This document shows, in pieces, positions 13,177-25,112 of a stretch of DNA of 64,000 bases. The DNA is taken from NCBI GenBank assembly GCA_031216445.1, contig CM062218.1:11114501-11178500 (forward strand), in the 5' to 3' direction. The stretch comes from Lateolabrax maculatus. Taxonomy: Eukaryota > Chordata > Actinopteri > Acropomatiformes > Lateolabracidae. The notes below the pieces were generated by a model that did no database searches, was not told the origin of the DNA, and was given only the letters and a program-made list of their open reading frames with translations. A program made the translations under genes and the position numbers. Within the stretch, counting starts at the first letter, position 1; the number at the start of each line of letters is the position of its first letter.

Positions 13177-15540
13177 CTTGATGTTTGTTTTGAAGTGTCT
13201 GCAGTGACAGAACCGCCTCCCTTAGTGGCATTTATCTTCGGTGCCAAATGACACGGTTGCTATTGGATATTTGATTGGTGAAATATTTGTGCCGATGGGT
13301 TCTAAAAACAGTTTGTAACATTTCCTGAATTCCAACGGCTACACAAGCAGTCAACCAGCTTGAGGGGGCGGTGTGAGCCGTCGCTTATTCCCATCTGTGA
13401 TTTGAGTACTTTCTCCTTTTTATGCCTCCCAACGTCAGTTACATCATGTCATGATTCGAGTCACAGAGTAACGTGCAGAGTGCTGAAGTCACAGGACTAG
13501 TTGTTGCTGTGCCATCATCATCTCAACCGGACATCTGAAACAGGGACAGATAACGCTAGCTAGACCCCATTCTTTTGAATAATGTATGACGAACAAAGTT
13601 CTTAGTGCCAGAGTCGTTCAGTGACTAGATAGGTGTTGAAATAACTTGAACACAAGTCTTAGTATGTATAACTTCCACTTTCTGAGTGGAATACAAACTC
13701 AACAGCAGGATGGGTGCTTCCATTACTGTATTAACAGGGCGATTACATGCTCCTGTCAGTAGAGCACCATGGAAGTTGGCAATGCATATACCAGCAGTGT
13801 TGAATGTTAATCAATTACTGCTATTGGAAACTCCCACCTAGAGGCTTTAAACTTCGACTCTGTTTCCACAAATATGTCCAATATGTCAGGTTTTTCTCCT
13901 CTTTTAAAAAATGGAAAAATATGCAAAAATTGGCATGATATAATTATAGTTTAGTAGAGTGTAGTCATTCTAGTTCCTTTCAGAAAAGAACTTTCAGCTG
14001 TAAGTATAGAGTAGGTGGGAACAAATGTTAAGATTTGAGTAGACTGCTGCCCATCTCCCATTTAATGCATCCGTTTTATGTGCTGCGGAATTTTTCCCAT
14101 TTCTACTTCAGGGTCGTGCAACCTTGCTCAGGCATGTAAAAAATGTGGCTTCCATGATGATTACGATTTATCCTACTCAAGCATACCAGTCGGTTAAATT
14201 AAACTTTACAGATGGAAGATGATATAATGTCATTGTCATCACCTAAGGCTTTATATAATTGATTTTTGTGTGCATCAACTTAAAAAAACTGACAATATGA
14301 ATAATTGGACAATTGGACATAAGATACATACACCATGAGTGGCAACTTATTTGAATTCTTCAAACTCCCTCGTAATAGGATGCAGGCCAGGATAATCAGA
14401 CTCCACAGGTTTATGAGCATATATGGCGGGGGCCAGTCCTCTCTGCCATCACCACCCTTCGCCCACTGCAGCCTGCATGAAAACCTGAGCCTGTCCCCCT
14501 GCTGCCATTGGCATGCATGCTGCTAACCTGTAAACAATTCATGAGGGCCCTCTCCATATTTCATGCGGCGGAAATGGATGTTTCATGTCAGGAGTGAAGG
14601 AGAGTGGAAAGGGGAGAGACAACAACAGGATTAAGCGAGGGACCAGTGGCAAGAGCTAAAGCAAAGAAACGAGATGGGAGAGAAAAAGAAGAAGAATAAA
14701 GGGGACGGAGAGAAAGAGAAAGGGAATTGAGGAATCTGTACAATCTGTGCCGTGGATTCCCTCACAGCTCATCTTAGATCTCTACACAATTAACTTCCAC
14801 CTCACCTCATTCATTCATTGGCCTACCCTTGACAGTATGTGGAGCTTGTTGGACTCATTGACACTGGCTAGAGGAGCTGAGAGGACAGAGAAAAATAGAA
14901 AGGATGAAACAAAGGCCACGGGAGGAAGAAGAAAGAGAAGAAGAAAGACAGAGACGGGGAAGGAGAGAGACAGACAAGTCACACAATCATTCGGCTCAGC
15001 TAATGAATGTACGGCGGCGGGTGGCGGCTCCTCCACAGGGAGCTGCCCTCATAACCGACAGGGCCTGGCTGGGTGTAGTAATTGAAAGTAATGATAATTA
15101 ATATCATCGGCATAATCACCATTCGTTATTACAGGGAGGATGTTTATGGCTTCCTCTGAAAAGGAGAAATAAGGCACAGTTTGTTCAAAAGAAGGGAATC
15201 TCATTAACCTTTTAGCTATCCTAATCTTGTTTAATACTGGGGAGAGAGAAAAGTGGTAAGTGTTTTGCTGGAGTGGTTAGGTTATTATTTAGAAAGATTA
15301 AAAAATAACATTCATTCATATTCCGGTGCTTTTCCTCTCCATCGAACTGAAAATTGATGTTAAATCCAGATAAATTGGGTTTGATGTCTTGGATAACAAA
15401 TTGGGATTAACACACACAAGACTCCTCTACATCAGTGGAATATGCATTTTCAGATATAGGCAGCCATAACATCATACAGCAGAACATTTGAGAGGCAAAT
15501 TATGGTAGTCAAATATGGGAGATAAGCAGCGGGCTATGAC

Positions 15541-15560
15541 CAGGACCAAAGTAGGTCCTG
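15541..15560. repeat. Short hairpin
   Basis: CAGGACC and GGTCCTG separated by six bases. Probably chance. Confidence 0.7.
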
Positions 15561-18532
15561 AATTTATGGTGGCTTCTGGTTGCTGATGTATCAGCCCTGC
15601 TCATGTTGTCTGAGTCTCTGTGGAATCGAAAGGAAAATGTCAAACTTAAAGCAGAATAAGCGAATGCATATCATGAATATATTTCCATTTGTTTGACTCA
15701 GATATTTTATGTATTACCATGGGAAACATGGAGTCTGATTAGTGATATCATGAATTCGGTGACATGTGATATGGGCTGAATTAGTAGAGTTTAGCACATG
15801 TAAGCAATCAGGCTAACTTCACATGCACTGTAATTTTCACCATATTCAACAACTGCCACTCTATACAAAGAGAGGTACTACTACATGAATGATATCCCAT
15901 GGAGAAGATTGCACTCAGGGATGAGAAGTTTTAATCCAACATACAACAAAACACCATTCTCCCTCACATACCGTCCTTAAAAAACCTATATTATTCAGTT
16001 AGTTCAAGTACAATTACATGCCTTTCAATTGCAAATCAGAGCAGAGCTGCGAATCCGAATCGACAATCAAGCAAGGTCGCTTCCAAAAACACAAGCCTCA
16101 CGTTAAGCCAACTCCAGCCTATTAGGGAAGGGACATATGTAGCTAAATTACACCGTGCACCCAGGGGATATGCAAATTTGCAGGACCTCCCGCACGACTT
16201 ACCTTCTCTTTTTTTATCATGCAAACCATGTTGGTGTGATAAGCCTTGTATGAGAAAGCAGAGGGATATTGGCTCACTGTGCGCAAGTTAATGCTTCTCT
16301 TATGATAGAAGGGTTATCAAATGCTTTCTTATAACCAAGACTGTAACTTCCAAAGGATCAATTGTTCTGATAACAGCAGCTGGATAAAAAAAATAAAACA
16401 TTTAAATGGTCATTGTGAAAGTTGGAGAGAGGTTGTGAAATTGTTTGATTATCAGACTTTCTGTTTAGTTTACTGCAGCATGTGGTGCGTAGGAATACTA
16501 ATTGCTCTGTTCTCATCAAGCAAAATGAAAAAAGTAACATAATGATTAATTAAAAGTTATAATTATCATCCCATCTTGAGCGGTTGTTTAAGACATTTGT
16601 AACTAATTTCAAATATACAGTCATTTGTTTCTACACAAATGTGGTTTCTCCTGCACTTTGAATTACACCTCTGCTTCTAATGAGGCTACTGGTGGAAGGG
16701 CTTCTTTGAATAATTAGATATTGATGTGTATCGATTTGCCATAATTGCAGGGATAAAGGGGAAGCCAACAAGTAGCTGTTTTTCCTCGGTTGTTTTTACC
16801 TTTCTCATTATCTTTCTCTTTACCGCCTCTCTTTCATGGCCTCTATTTTCAACATCTCTATCCTAACCTAAACCCTCGATGTGTCTTTCACTCTAGCTCA
16901 TTTCTCCTGCAAGCTCACACCCTCTCTTTCTCCCTCGCTCTCAGACCACCCAGACAGCCGTCCCTGTGTGCTCCAGCTGTTCCCCTGCTGTGGCTCGAGT
17001 TTGTGTTACTTTGTTTCCGCATGGCTACGACTGAGGCAACCCCCACCGCGACCCATCCAACCCCATTTCTTTCTCCCTGGCTCCGTTCTTCCCCATGTCC
17101 TTTTCCTCTCTCTGCTCATGCCCTCAAAGAATCGGAGAGGGATGGCTTTTGTGTCCAGTGCAGGTGTCCCGGGTGGGTGAAAAGGGGCGCAGAGGCTGTG
17201 GCTGCCTACTGTCAGGGGGGGAGGTTATTCAGCCTTGGATCCCCCACCTGTGGCAGGTCTTGACCCACATGAGTCAGCCAGTCACTCCTGGGCAATAGAA
17301 CCTTTGTGACTGAATTACTATTACTCTCTGTGTGGCTAGATACACACAAGGGACCTGGCAACGCTGCAACGCTGCTTGTTCCTCATGAGTGATTCATGCT
17401 TAGCTACTCATCCACACCGTACTCCAGTCCAGACTGGTTTGAGGTGAGAAAGGGGAACAAGAGTGTTGAATTATGTCAATCTGAATTGGGGAAACTGGAT
17501 TTACAGCGGGATGGATGAATAAATACAGATGGCAAACATATTGTCCAATAATGATCGCCACATGGTGACGTTATTACATTTCAAAACATTAGATATACAA
17601 AACAAAACAGAAGCATGAATCAAAATGAGAAAATGCAAGTTCTTTGGTCACGTAAAATGTTTTTTTAATAGGAAATCAACATGTTTATCCATAAATGCAT
17701 GTTGCATCATGGGAAATGTCTCTGACTCTCTGGCACGTTCACATCACTGTGTCAACATTACCAGGAGGCATAATGGCTGCTTATAAAGACAAGGACAAAC
17801 CAAATTAAATGAAAACTTTGATGTGGTGAGTGGCCTGACCACCATTGAGACAGTTTAAAAACATCCAGACAATGTTCACATCTATGCGTTCTCAAAGTAT
17901 GCAGTGTATCAGGTTTATCTGGGATAGCAGTTACCAGGTGAGCTTGGGGAGATCTGCCTCATTAGTGAAACACAACAACAGCCTTGAGGGCAGAAATAGG
18001 GGCAAGTCATCCCTCGGCTCTGATCTTCAGGCAGTTTTGCATTTAACTTCCAGATGGGTCAACTTAGGGCACAGTGAAGAGCGTGTAGATCCTAGTTACG
18101 TGCCCTCAGGACAACTTCACCCTGCAGCCTGAGGGTGTGGATGCGCCTCCTGTTGATCCTGCCATACCACACCACAGCAACCACAGCTCAGGAAGTGAGA
18201 TATTCAACGTGTGAATTGAATCAGAACGAACCGCTGCCAAAGGGGTTTTTCAAATTTAGCTTGTAGTTAAGGTTTAACCGATCCTCTGTCTCTGTCTCGT
18301 TCTCACTGTTGTGCTTATATTTGACAAACCTGATAAGAGTCTACACTGCTGGTGCCTGTTTTGTTTCTGCAGGGGATTTCTCATGCTGAAGGTGTCCAAT
18401 TATCCATGGGAGTAGAGTGGGGACTCTCAAGTCCCTTCAGAAAGGGAGGTGTGCGTCTGTGTGTGTGTGTCGGGGGGGTTGTCGAAAAATAAATTGTGTT
18501 TGTGATCTCAACGAGTCCCTGAACAGTGGAAA

Positions 18533-18572
18533 GGGAGATGTGGGTGTGAGGTGGGGGTGGGGGTGGCTGTGG
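18533..18572 (+). repeat. G-rich, quadruplex-prone stretch
   Basis: Closely spaced runs of three to five G with short T-containing spacers. Confidence 0.6.
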
Positions 18573-18681
18573 AGAAGGTTAACCTCACTTTAATGAGAGT
18601 TCTAATAAGTTTCAAATTTCAGCGGAGTAATTCAAAGCCACCAGGACGTCCAGTCTGTCAACCATCATGAGCACTGTGTAA

Positions 18682-19093
18682 CACTGCAAAAAAGGTCCCC
18701 CCAGACAAAGATTTCTTCATAAGATTTCTTGAAATCAGGATAAAAATCCAGCGTCTACAAAATTCTGTTTGACTGCAAAACAAAAAAAATGAAATCTTCA
18801 TGCAAGCAATTCAATTTCAAATTAGATGCGACTAAAATTAGATTATTTGTCTTCCCATTTGGCTAAGTTAAGACTTTAACTTCAAAAACGAGATCTAAGA
18901 ATCGAAGAAAGATCTAAAGAACTTGAAATAAGACAAGAATTCCTCTTCCTCTGGCACCAACAAGCTTCATCAAAAGGTATTTTTTATACTAGTCAGCAGC
19001 ACATATTCCTTTTATATTCAAAACAAGCTCAACTACATATCAAACTTAATTATAAGATTATCTAGCTTACTTAGATATACATTTTTTGTAGTG
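18682..19093. mobile_element. Non-autonomous hAT-like DNA transposon
   Basis: The ends are inverted: CACTGCAAAAAA at 18,682-18,693 and TTTTTTGTAGTG at 19,082-19,093, matching 11 of 12. The interior is AT-rich with no transposase frame, about 412 bases long. The ends and the CTGGCACCAACAAGCTT-type interior resemble short hAT-derived elements common in vertebrates. A clear target duplication is not visible, so age or boundary error is possible. Confidence 0.55.
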
Positions 19094-19834
19094 TAAAACT
19101 TTGTTTCATTTTCTCTCTCTTTTCATTCCCTCTCTTCCTCTCTTTATTTTTTATGTAGTATTCAATATCCCTGGTGCTCGTATTACTTAGAGTTTTAACA
19201 GCCTGCGTGAAAAGAGAGAATTGTATGAGGCATGATTTTACTGCTTCCTTCTCCATCCAACCCCCTGCCAAGACTGTGGCTGGCTTGTTGCTGTCCCACA
19301 GTATCACACTCAGCAAATTAATTCCAACCCACCCCACACATACACACCTCCCTACCCCTCTTATTGAGCAATAAACATCATTTTATGACCCTGTAGATGA
19401 TAAGTACAGAAGAATAAAAGATCAAGAGTTACATACACTATTCCTCCTGCATATGGCAGCGAGAAAATGCCATTCTTCTTCATTCTACTGCGAGGCTAGC
19501 ATTTATAGAAACATTTGAACTTCAAGTTACTTTTGCCTGCAAGATTAAAAGCTACTTCTGTTTGAACTGTTGTAGTAATTCCAACAAAAGCACACTTAAA
19601 CTTAAACACAGAGAGATAAGTAAGGATTTAGACTTGATTCAGCACCAGAATGAAACAACTGTTTTTAAAGATTGAGTAAATTCAGGGAAACTGAGAAGAG
19701 ATGAAAACATCACGTCGTTGTTGAACTAAACCCAAAGCTTCTTCTGAAAGGGGAGGCTTTACTTGCTGTAAAAAAAACAAACCCTTTTAATTACCGGGGA
19801 ACAAAACAAAAGGTGACATGGCTGAGTATTTTCC

Positions 19835-19850
19835 TTTTTTTTTTTTTTTT
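19835..19850 (+). repeat. Poly-T (16)
   Basis: Uninterrupted T run. Confidence 0.95.
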
Positions 19851-20048
19851 CAATGCATCTTCTTCTATTTTCAGCAGATGTGATTATAATCGCTGGATTT
19901 TTCCTTTCTTTTTGAAGGAAACTCCTTTGGGTTTATTTCCACAGTGTGCAATATTTAACTATTCAATCTTTCAACATTAAATTGGGATTTGTTGGCCCCC
20001 CATCCATGCTGCAAAGTAAATCAAGCCCCCCACCCTCCCTCCCTCCAT

Positions 20049-20067
20049 CACACACACACACACACAC
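20049..20067 (+). repeat. (CA)n, short
   Basis: About nine CA units inside C-rich sequence. Confidence 0.9.
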
Positions 20068-21979
20068 CCTCACTCCCCCTCTTCTTGGCTATCGGACATC
20101 AATCTAGCCAGCACCGTCTGCTAAGCCTCACTGGGCAATTAACCACATTGAGAGTGAAAGCTCTAATCAATCCCTGGCCTTCTCCATCACACATATAGAC
20201 ACACACAAACACACACACGCACACGCTCCTAAATCCATTGGTGTAAATGTCCCTGCCATTTATACAAGAGCAGAGCTGTCCAAACAACACTTTTAAAACC
20301 TGCTGTCCCTTCAAGGACACACATAAAAAACACTGACACAAACACACTTTCAGTTTCTTGTGCTTTGACTTGCATAAATTATGAAGAAAAAAACAGATCA
20401 GTCTTCTAAATCCTCTCCTGCATTTGACCACCACGGAATATGTTTAGAGTTTCAATAAACCATCGTGCACTTAGTTCACTCTGTTACCATCAGTCTCTAA
20501 CATGCATTTCATTAACTCACTAGTTAGCTACAGTAACAGATCACGCATTTTATCCCTACATTAAAGCTTTTTAATATAAATGTGAAAATAGTGACAGATT
20601 TAAAGGACTCCGATTTTGAATCTTGTCCCATCACTGCCATGCCTTGTTTTACAAATCAGCACATGGAAATATCAGGCTAAAAATGTCTCAAAGACCCTTT
20701 CACCCTTCTGCCGGCACATGGCGTGGGCTAAATGTGAACTACGAGGGGGACTGCTGTGAAATTCAGGCATCCCTCCACTGCTTGTCTCATTGATTCATGT
20801 GGGCCTAAATGTCAGCACCAGCAGGGCAGAAGACCCTGGTAAACCCCCTGAGAGTGCAGGGTGATGGGGGCTAAAGGCAGTGTGTTCCTCAGCCTCCTCT
20901 CAAAATAGCCTGCTTGACTCTGACACTGTCAAAGGACAAGACATCATTGATAAGGGGGCTAAAAGAATATCGCGTCCACATATAAAGCGACTGTAAAGAT
21001 TTTTGAATATATACTTTCCATGGATCGACATGACAATAAAAGATTAGGATTCATTTTATTATTCAGTAAACATGTTTATGATCAGCATTCAGCCTATTTA
21101 AATCATATACCATTATCTTTTCTCTGAATCTTCACACTCATGCCTCTATCTGCACTGTATAATTTCTGGATTCCTGCTCATCCTTCAATATTTCTTTCAT
21201 ATTCTGTTTATATATTACATACAACGTGACTTAATGGGGGGCTACATAAATATCATGTAATCCGCAAGCCTCACTTAGAATTATTGACCCGTCAGCTATT
21301 GATTTGGTGTCTTTGTTCATGCATTCATGAGTAAGTTCAGCGCTTTGATCATTTGGTGCGTTATTCTAAATCTACATCAAACACAGAAGTGGAATCGATA
21401 GCTCTTCCTCGTTACATGAATGATAATGAAATCAGCGTGATTGCACAGACGCTGGATTTCGTGATCAAACCTGTACACTGGTTTCCTCCCACAGTGCAGA
21501 GACATGCAGGTAAAATGACATGGAAACATGGAACAGACTTCCTAATCTGATGTTGGAAAACTTTGGAAAAGCATTCTCAGACAAGAAGACCATAGTGTTA
21601 ATGAAATCACGTATCAATGCCCTCAACTATGGGTTAGCATTGTCATCCTTGATAATGTTGACTTAAAACTGAAGTAATGACACCTGCTGAAATTTGTCTG
21701 CGCAGTCCAAACCAAACCAGTTCACTGCCTGACTCGCCCCCTCTTCTGGAAACCCAAACAACAGTGAGTGCTGCCAGGTAACTTGGGCAACATAGAGGCC
21801 AAGGAGGTATGCCTTAAAAAATACTTAGGCCAGCTTATGAGAAAAGACTGGGGGTTCTTGTCTAGAAATAAAGACGCACATAGCTTGAGATTTACAATTT
21901 TTCTACCTATAAAAATATTATAAGGGAACTATGAAAATGTATGTTATGAATTATATGCCACTTTAACTCTAAACAAGAC

Positions 21980-22900
21980 TAAAGCCCATTTTCACAAATG
22001 TCCGGACAATCTGCGGACAGTCAGGTGACTATGTGTGGAGTTGCCCTTTCACACAAGCAACACACAGCAGGAGATGTCCGTGTCATATGTGTTCACACTA
22101 ACTAGAAATACTCAGTTTGATTTAGACCACGGTTCAGGAGTAGCCTGGCTTCGCCAGACTAATTCGCAAATGTGTATTAGTCTGGAATCTCTCAGTTCAT
22201 TTTTGTTTTCCAAGGGGCGTTATCGACGGGCGGAGACAACCAATCAGAGCGACGAAACAACATCCTGTCGGACGGTATGTCCTGTCAGAAGTTCGGCAAA
22301 CACATATTTCTTATCAACATAAAGTTTGAGTGCAGTTGTTTGTTCTTCTTTTAGAGAAAATTTACCGTCTTGTCCATTTAATACTGCCACTGTAGCTGGC
22401 CGCTGAACGGGATCCGCCATATTGGATATTTACAAAGATACTTGAACGGCGCTCGTCTCTGTCAGTCATCGTATTAAACCCGCCTCCTACTAGATAAACG
22501 CTTTCGATTGGTTAGCCCGAGAAATTGGCAGAGTAATCAGACTGAATGGCAGAGGGGCCAGACGTATCTGCCAGAGCAAATGAAACATCAGCTCACAGAT
22601 TCGTCTGGTTCCCAGGCTCGTTCGGGAGGCAGGACGTGACGCAAAAAGTTGCTGCAGTTTGTAATTCAGCGTTTTTAAGATTAAAAAAAAAAAGAAAAAG
22701 GTTTCTTATTTTACAGGAAGTCCTCTCTCCCGTTAGCCTAGCTTCGCAGCGGAGGATCAAAACTATGAAGCTTGTAGCGGGCTGCGTTTATCAGCACCAG
22801 CAGCATTTATAAAATACAGCAGCTAACCGCAGGAAGTCAACACGCCCACTTGCCTGCCGTGAATTGTCCCGACAATTACCTGCATTTTACAGACATTTTA
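21980..22900. mobile_element. Older host repeat interrupted by the hAT-like element
   Basis: The flanks of the 480-bp insertion look like one broken unit: left, ACAAATGTCCGGACAATCTG and GTGTGGAGTTGCCCTTTCAC motifs; right, GAGGCAGGACGTGACGCAAA and AATTGTCCCGACAATTACC. The style fits a fish DNA transposon fragment, but the family and outer ends are not resolved. Confidence 0.35.
22141..22620. mobile_element. Nested non-autonomous hAT-like transposon with 8-bp target duplication
   Basis: The left end reads TAGCCTGGCTTCGCCAGACT and the right end, reverse-complemented, reads CGAGCCTGGGAACCAGACG, so the termini are imperfect inverted repeats. The flanks TTCAGGAG (22,133-22,140) and TTCGGGAG (22,621-22,628) differ at one base, the 8-bp duplication expected of hAT transposition; a one-base boundary ambiguity remains. 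At 480 bases with no transposase frame it is a MITE-like derivative. It interrupts an older repeat whose two halves lie on either side. Confidence 0.65.
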
Positions 22901-22903
22901 CTG

Positions 22904-23171
22904 AAAATCACAAATTTTGACCTCATGGTGGCGCTATAGGAAAAGTCAGAGGATCACCAATGTCAGGAAGATTGGTTCTCTGGGAGCCATGAGTATCTGT
23001 ACGAAGTTTCATCACAACCCATCCAACAGTTGTTGAGTAAGGGGGACACCAAATCTTGTAGGGCTCATCCTTTAGAGACCACGAATGTTTGTACAAAACT
23101 GAATGGCAATCCATCCAATAGTTGTTGAGATATTTCAGTCTGGACCAAAGTGGTGGATTGACTGACAGCCT
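22904..23171. mobile_element. Teleost interspersed repeat with internal duplication
   Basis: Contains GTGGCGCTATAGG, CCATCCAATAGTTGTTGAG and ATATTTCAGTCTGGACCAAA, words I recognise from a very common percomorph repeat; the exact family (possibly the 3' part of a LINE or a SINE) is not certain. A 61-base module occurs twice, at 22,977-23,037 and 23,069-23,129, about 92 bases apart. Confidence 0.6.
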
Positions 23172-24399
23172 TAGTGCAGTTTTTTAAGTTATAGCTGCCT
23201 AACGATGGGTTAAAAGCTTAAAATCAAAAAGAAACATAATTCTACATTAAGAGCAGTCAAATGCATACTTTGGAGACAAGGCTACAACTGTATCTGTGTC
23301 ATTTTGTAACACCTTCTCACAAACACACACACATATCTTTTAACTACCTCCTAGGTTCATACAGAGCAACCATCCCACTCAGTATATTAGAATAATGACA
23401 CAGCAAGCCCACTTCTTGTGAGGGGGATGAGGACACCCAGTCAGTTAACAGTCATAGCAGAGTGTATAACTCAAAAAGTATGAATATTACCTGAGTAAAT
23501 ATGCATGATAAAGCACGTTAAGGTTTGAAAAATAGGAGCATGCAAATTGGAGGGATAATCTGAAAATGCGCAGCCACTTAATGCACTCAAGTAAATAAGG
23601 CCGACAATGTGCTCCCATAATCACTTTTTTGTTGTTGTTGGACATTGTGTGAAAACACAGTGGAACAGTTGATCAGTTCCACTGATTGGGGCAAAGAGGA
23701 CCGGAGGTCAACATGTAAAATCCAGATTTACAGGTAAGAGCTTGTTTGTTTAAGAGCAGTAATTCACAGAGTGGGGTGCAGACACACCCTGGGTGTTCTC
23801 CTGCGGGGCTCCGGAGGGAAGAACTTAATCTGACTACTAAAATAGTTCACCATGAGCCCAAGAAACAAATGTGTAAAAATTACTTTTTGAACATTGACTA
23901 CACTCTCCGCTGTTCACTACCCCACCTAGAGTTGAGGTTCCTTCAACTAAATTTGAGCAAAACCCCAAAAACTTAAGTTTTCTTAGATGAAAGGTCCCTA
24001 AAGGCGAGGCATGTTATAAAATGCACGTCTAATGCTCTAATGTTTAACTTTGCGGGGGGGTGGTGGTGTGGAGAGTGGTGGTTGGGCGCCACTTGTTTGT
24101 CCCTAACCGCCTTTAAATAGATAAATAGATCAAAAACGTGTGATTGTTCCTCATAAGATCACGATGGGGAATAAATAAAAATAAAAAAAAGGCCACTTCT
24201 CACTGAGCTTAGGCCACATTACCTCCATGGGAACATTGTGATAACATGGGATTAAAATACTGCCAGCCTAGGGGGAAGTATAAACGCACTTGTGACCACC
24301 CATGTCCACAGAAAACACCGAGCCTCAAAACTAATATTAAAAAAGGAAGTCCAACTGAGACACACCGCCTATTAGAAACGACCACAGCCACAGTGTAGG
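23172..24399. other. Immediate upstream flank of jarid2
   Basis: AT-rich with few CpG, ending in a G-rich patch at 24,050-24,088. No exon of a divergent gene is visible. Confidence 0.5.
24050..24088 (+). repeat. G-rich stretch upstream of the promoter
   Basis: A run of seven G followed by GGTGGTG-type units, about 350 bases before the CpG-rich block. It is a possible quadruplex former. Confidence 0.6.
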
Positions 24400-24417
24400 T
24401 CCAGTGAAGAGTGTGGC

Positions 24418-24447
24418 AGGAGGAGGAGGAGGAGGAGGAGGAGGAGG
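24418..24447 (+). repeat. (AGG)n array at the promoter edge
   Basis: About ten AGG triplets on the plus strand, at the upstream edge of the CpG-rich block. GGA triplet arrays can form G-quadruplexes. Confidence 0.95.
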
Positions 24448-24501
24448 GGGATATCTGCTGGCGTTTGGTGCCTCGGCGACGCTTTTTGAAGTTGCCGCTG
24501 A

Positions 24502-24618
24502 ATGGCGGAGGCCGTGATAGGCGGAGGGAGGCCGAGGCTGAGGAAGAAAGGAGCTGCTCTCAGTCAGCAGAGCAGTGCCGCCGGAGAGCTCTCCCCGTCG
24601 ACCGCAGGCTCCGGCTAA
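24502..24618 (+). other. Upstream ORF 1 (38 codons) if included in the jarid2 leader
   Basis: ATG with G at +4 opens a 38-codon frame beginning MAEAVIGGG and ending TAA. It does not overlap the main start and is in a different frame. It only matters if transcription starts upstream of 24,502, which is unknown; the ATG may instead simply be part of a YY1-like motif. Confidence 0.3.
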
Positions 24619-24811
24619 CGAGACGTGACATCCAGACGCTTTCTTTTCTCCCCCTTTTTTTCCATTTTTATTTATTAATTTGTCGTCGCCGTCGCGTCGC
24701 CGCCTCGACACACGATGTGACTGGTCGACATCAGCCCCCCAAGTATATTCATGTATTTGAAAAGAGCCGGGAGTGAGTGCGCAGAGACCAGAAGCCGAGC
24801 TGTTCCGGCGA

Positions 24812-24841
24812 ATGGAACTTATTGTTGTGCATTTGTTTTGA
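24812..24841 (+). other. Upstream ORF 2 (9 codons)
   Basis: ATG GAA CTT ... TGA, a nine-codon frame about 300 bases before the jarid2 ATG. The next upstream ORF begins three bases after its stop, so the two form a close pair. Confidence 0.4.
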
Positions 24842-24843
24842 CT

Positions 24844-24900
24844 ATGTTATCCCCAAGTGAGTTTGGGTTCAGTCCGTCTCTGTCCGCCGTCGGCCCTTGA
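24844..24900 (+). other. Upstream ORF 3 (18 codons)
   Basis: An 18-codon frame (starts MLSPSEFGF) ending TGA at 24,898-24,900, about 210 bases before the jarid2 start. Its position makes it likely to be in the mature leader. It could lower translation of the main frame; this is inference. Confidence 0.4.
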
Positions 24901-25059
24901 ATTTTTTTTTGGGGGGGGATTTATATCCGAATAGTTTTGAAGGGAGACGCCGAAGGAGGATTCCTGCGAAGCCAGCGAGCTTTTCCTACCGAGCCGGGGA
25001 TTTAAATCGTCGTTTGCTGGTGCTCCGGGAGAGGCGAGAGTCGAAGGAAGGAGAAATTC

Positions 25060-25080
25060 ATGTGGCCATTCTCTTTATAG
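25060..25080 (+). other. Upstream ORF 4 (6 codons)
   Basis: ATG TGG CCA TTC TCT TTA TAG, ending 32 bases before the jarid2 ATG. It must be in the mature leader because it is next to the coding start. Its ATG lacks a purine at -3 and is probably weak. Confidence 0.45.
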
Positions 25081-25112
25081 CCAAACAATTTTTTTTTGTT
25101 GGGGATTGCATA

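Larger units (their letters stand above)
7901..18681. other. Upstream intergenic flank, middle part
   Basis: Contains the microsatellites listed, purine-rich stretches (about 14,590-14,740 and 14,870-14,985), a pyrimidine-rich stretch (about 16,790-16,960), and two low-repeat patches (14,520-14,590 and 15,080-15,190) that look like candidate conserved noncoding sequence. No gene is supported. Confidence 0.55.
19094..21979. other. Upstream intergenic flank between transposon clusters
   Basis: Mixed AT-rich sequence; nothing recognised beyond a poly-T run, a CA tract and a pyrimidine-rich patch near 19,100-19,150. Confidence 0.55.
24400..25112 (+). promoter_or_regulatory. jarid2: jarid2 promoter and 5' leader, CpG-rich, TATA-less
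   Basis: Base composition changes sharply near 24,400 from AT-rich flank to GC- and CpG-rich sequence that continues across the jarid2 start codon. I see no TATA box at a plausible spacing, so a dispersed CpG-island promoter is the likely type. An AATGGCGG motif at 24,501-24,508 resembles a YY1 core and also holds an ATG. The transcription start cannot be fixed from sequence alone; any start between about 24,450 and 24,800 would give a leader of 300-650 bases. The segment holds an (AGG)n array at its upstream edge and four upstream ORFs, listed separately. Confidence 0.7.

Noticed and set aside
17700..17720. GCATCATGGGAAATG, resembling a ZNF143-type motif (also at 39,280)
   Set aside because: It is a partial match without CpG-rich or promoter context, and is expected by chance in 64 kb.
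24861..25112. Open frame continuous with and upstream of the jarid2 ATG, giving an apparent 72-residue N-terminal extension
   Set aside because: The frame has no ATG between the stop at 24,858-24,860 and 25,113; the apparent start at 24,897 is TTG. It also runs through homopolymers. The canonical JARID2 start is at 25,113.
24400..25112. Possible bidirectional promoter with a divergent gene to the left
   Set aside because: No coding exon or donor site on the minus strand could be recognised. A noncoding divergent transcript remains possible but cannot be supported from sequence.
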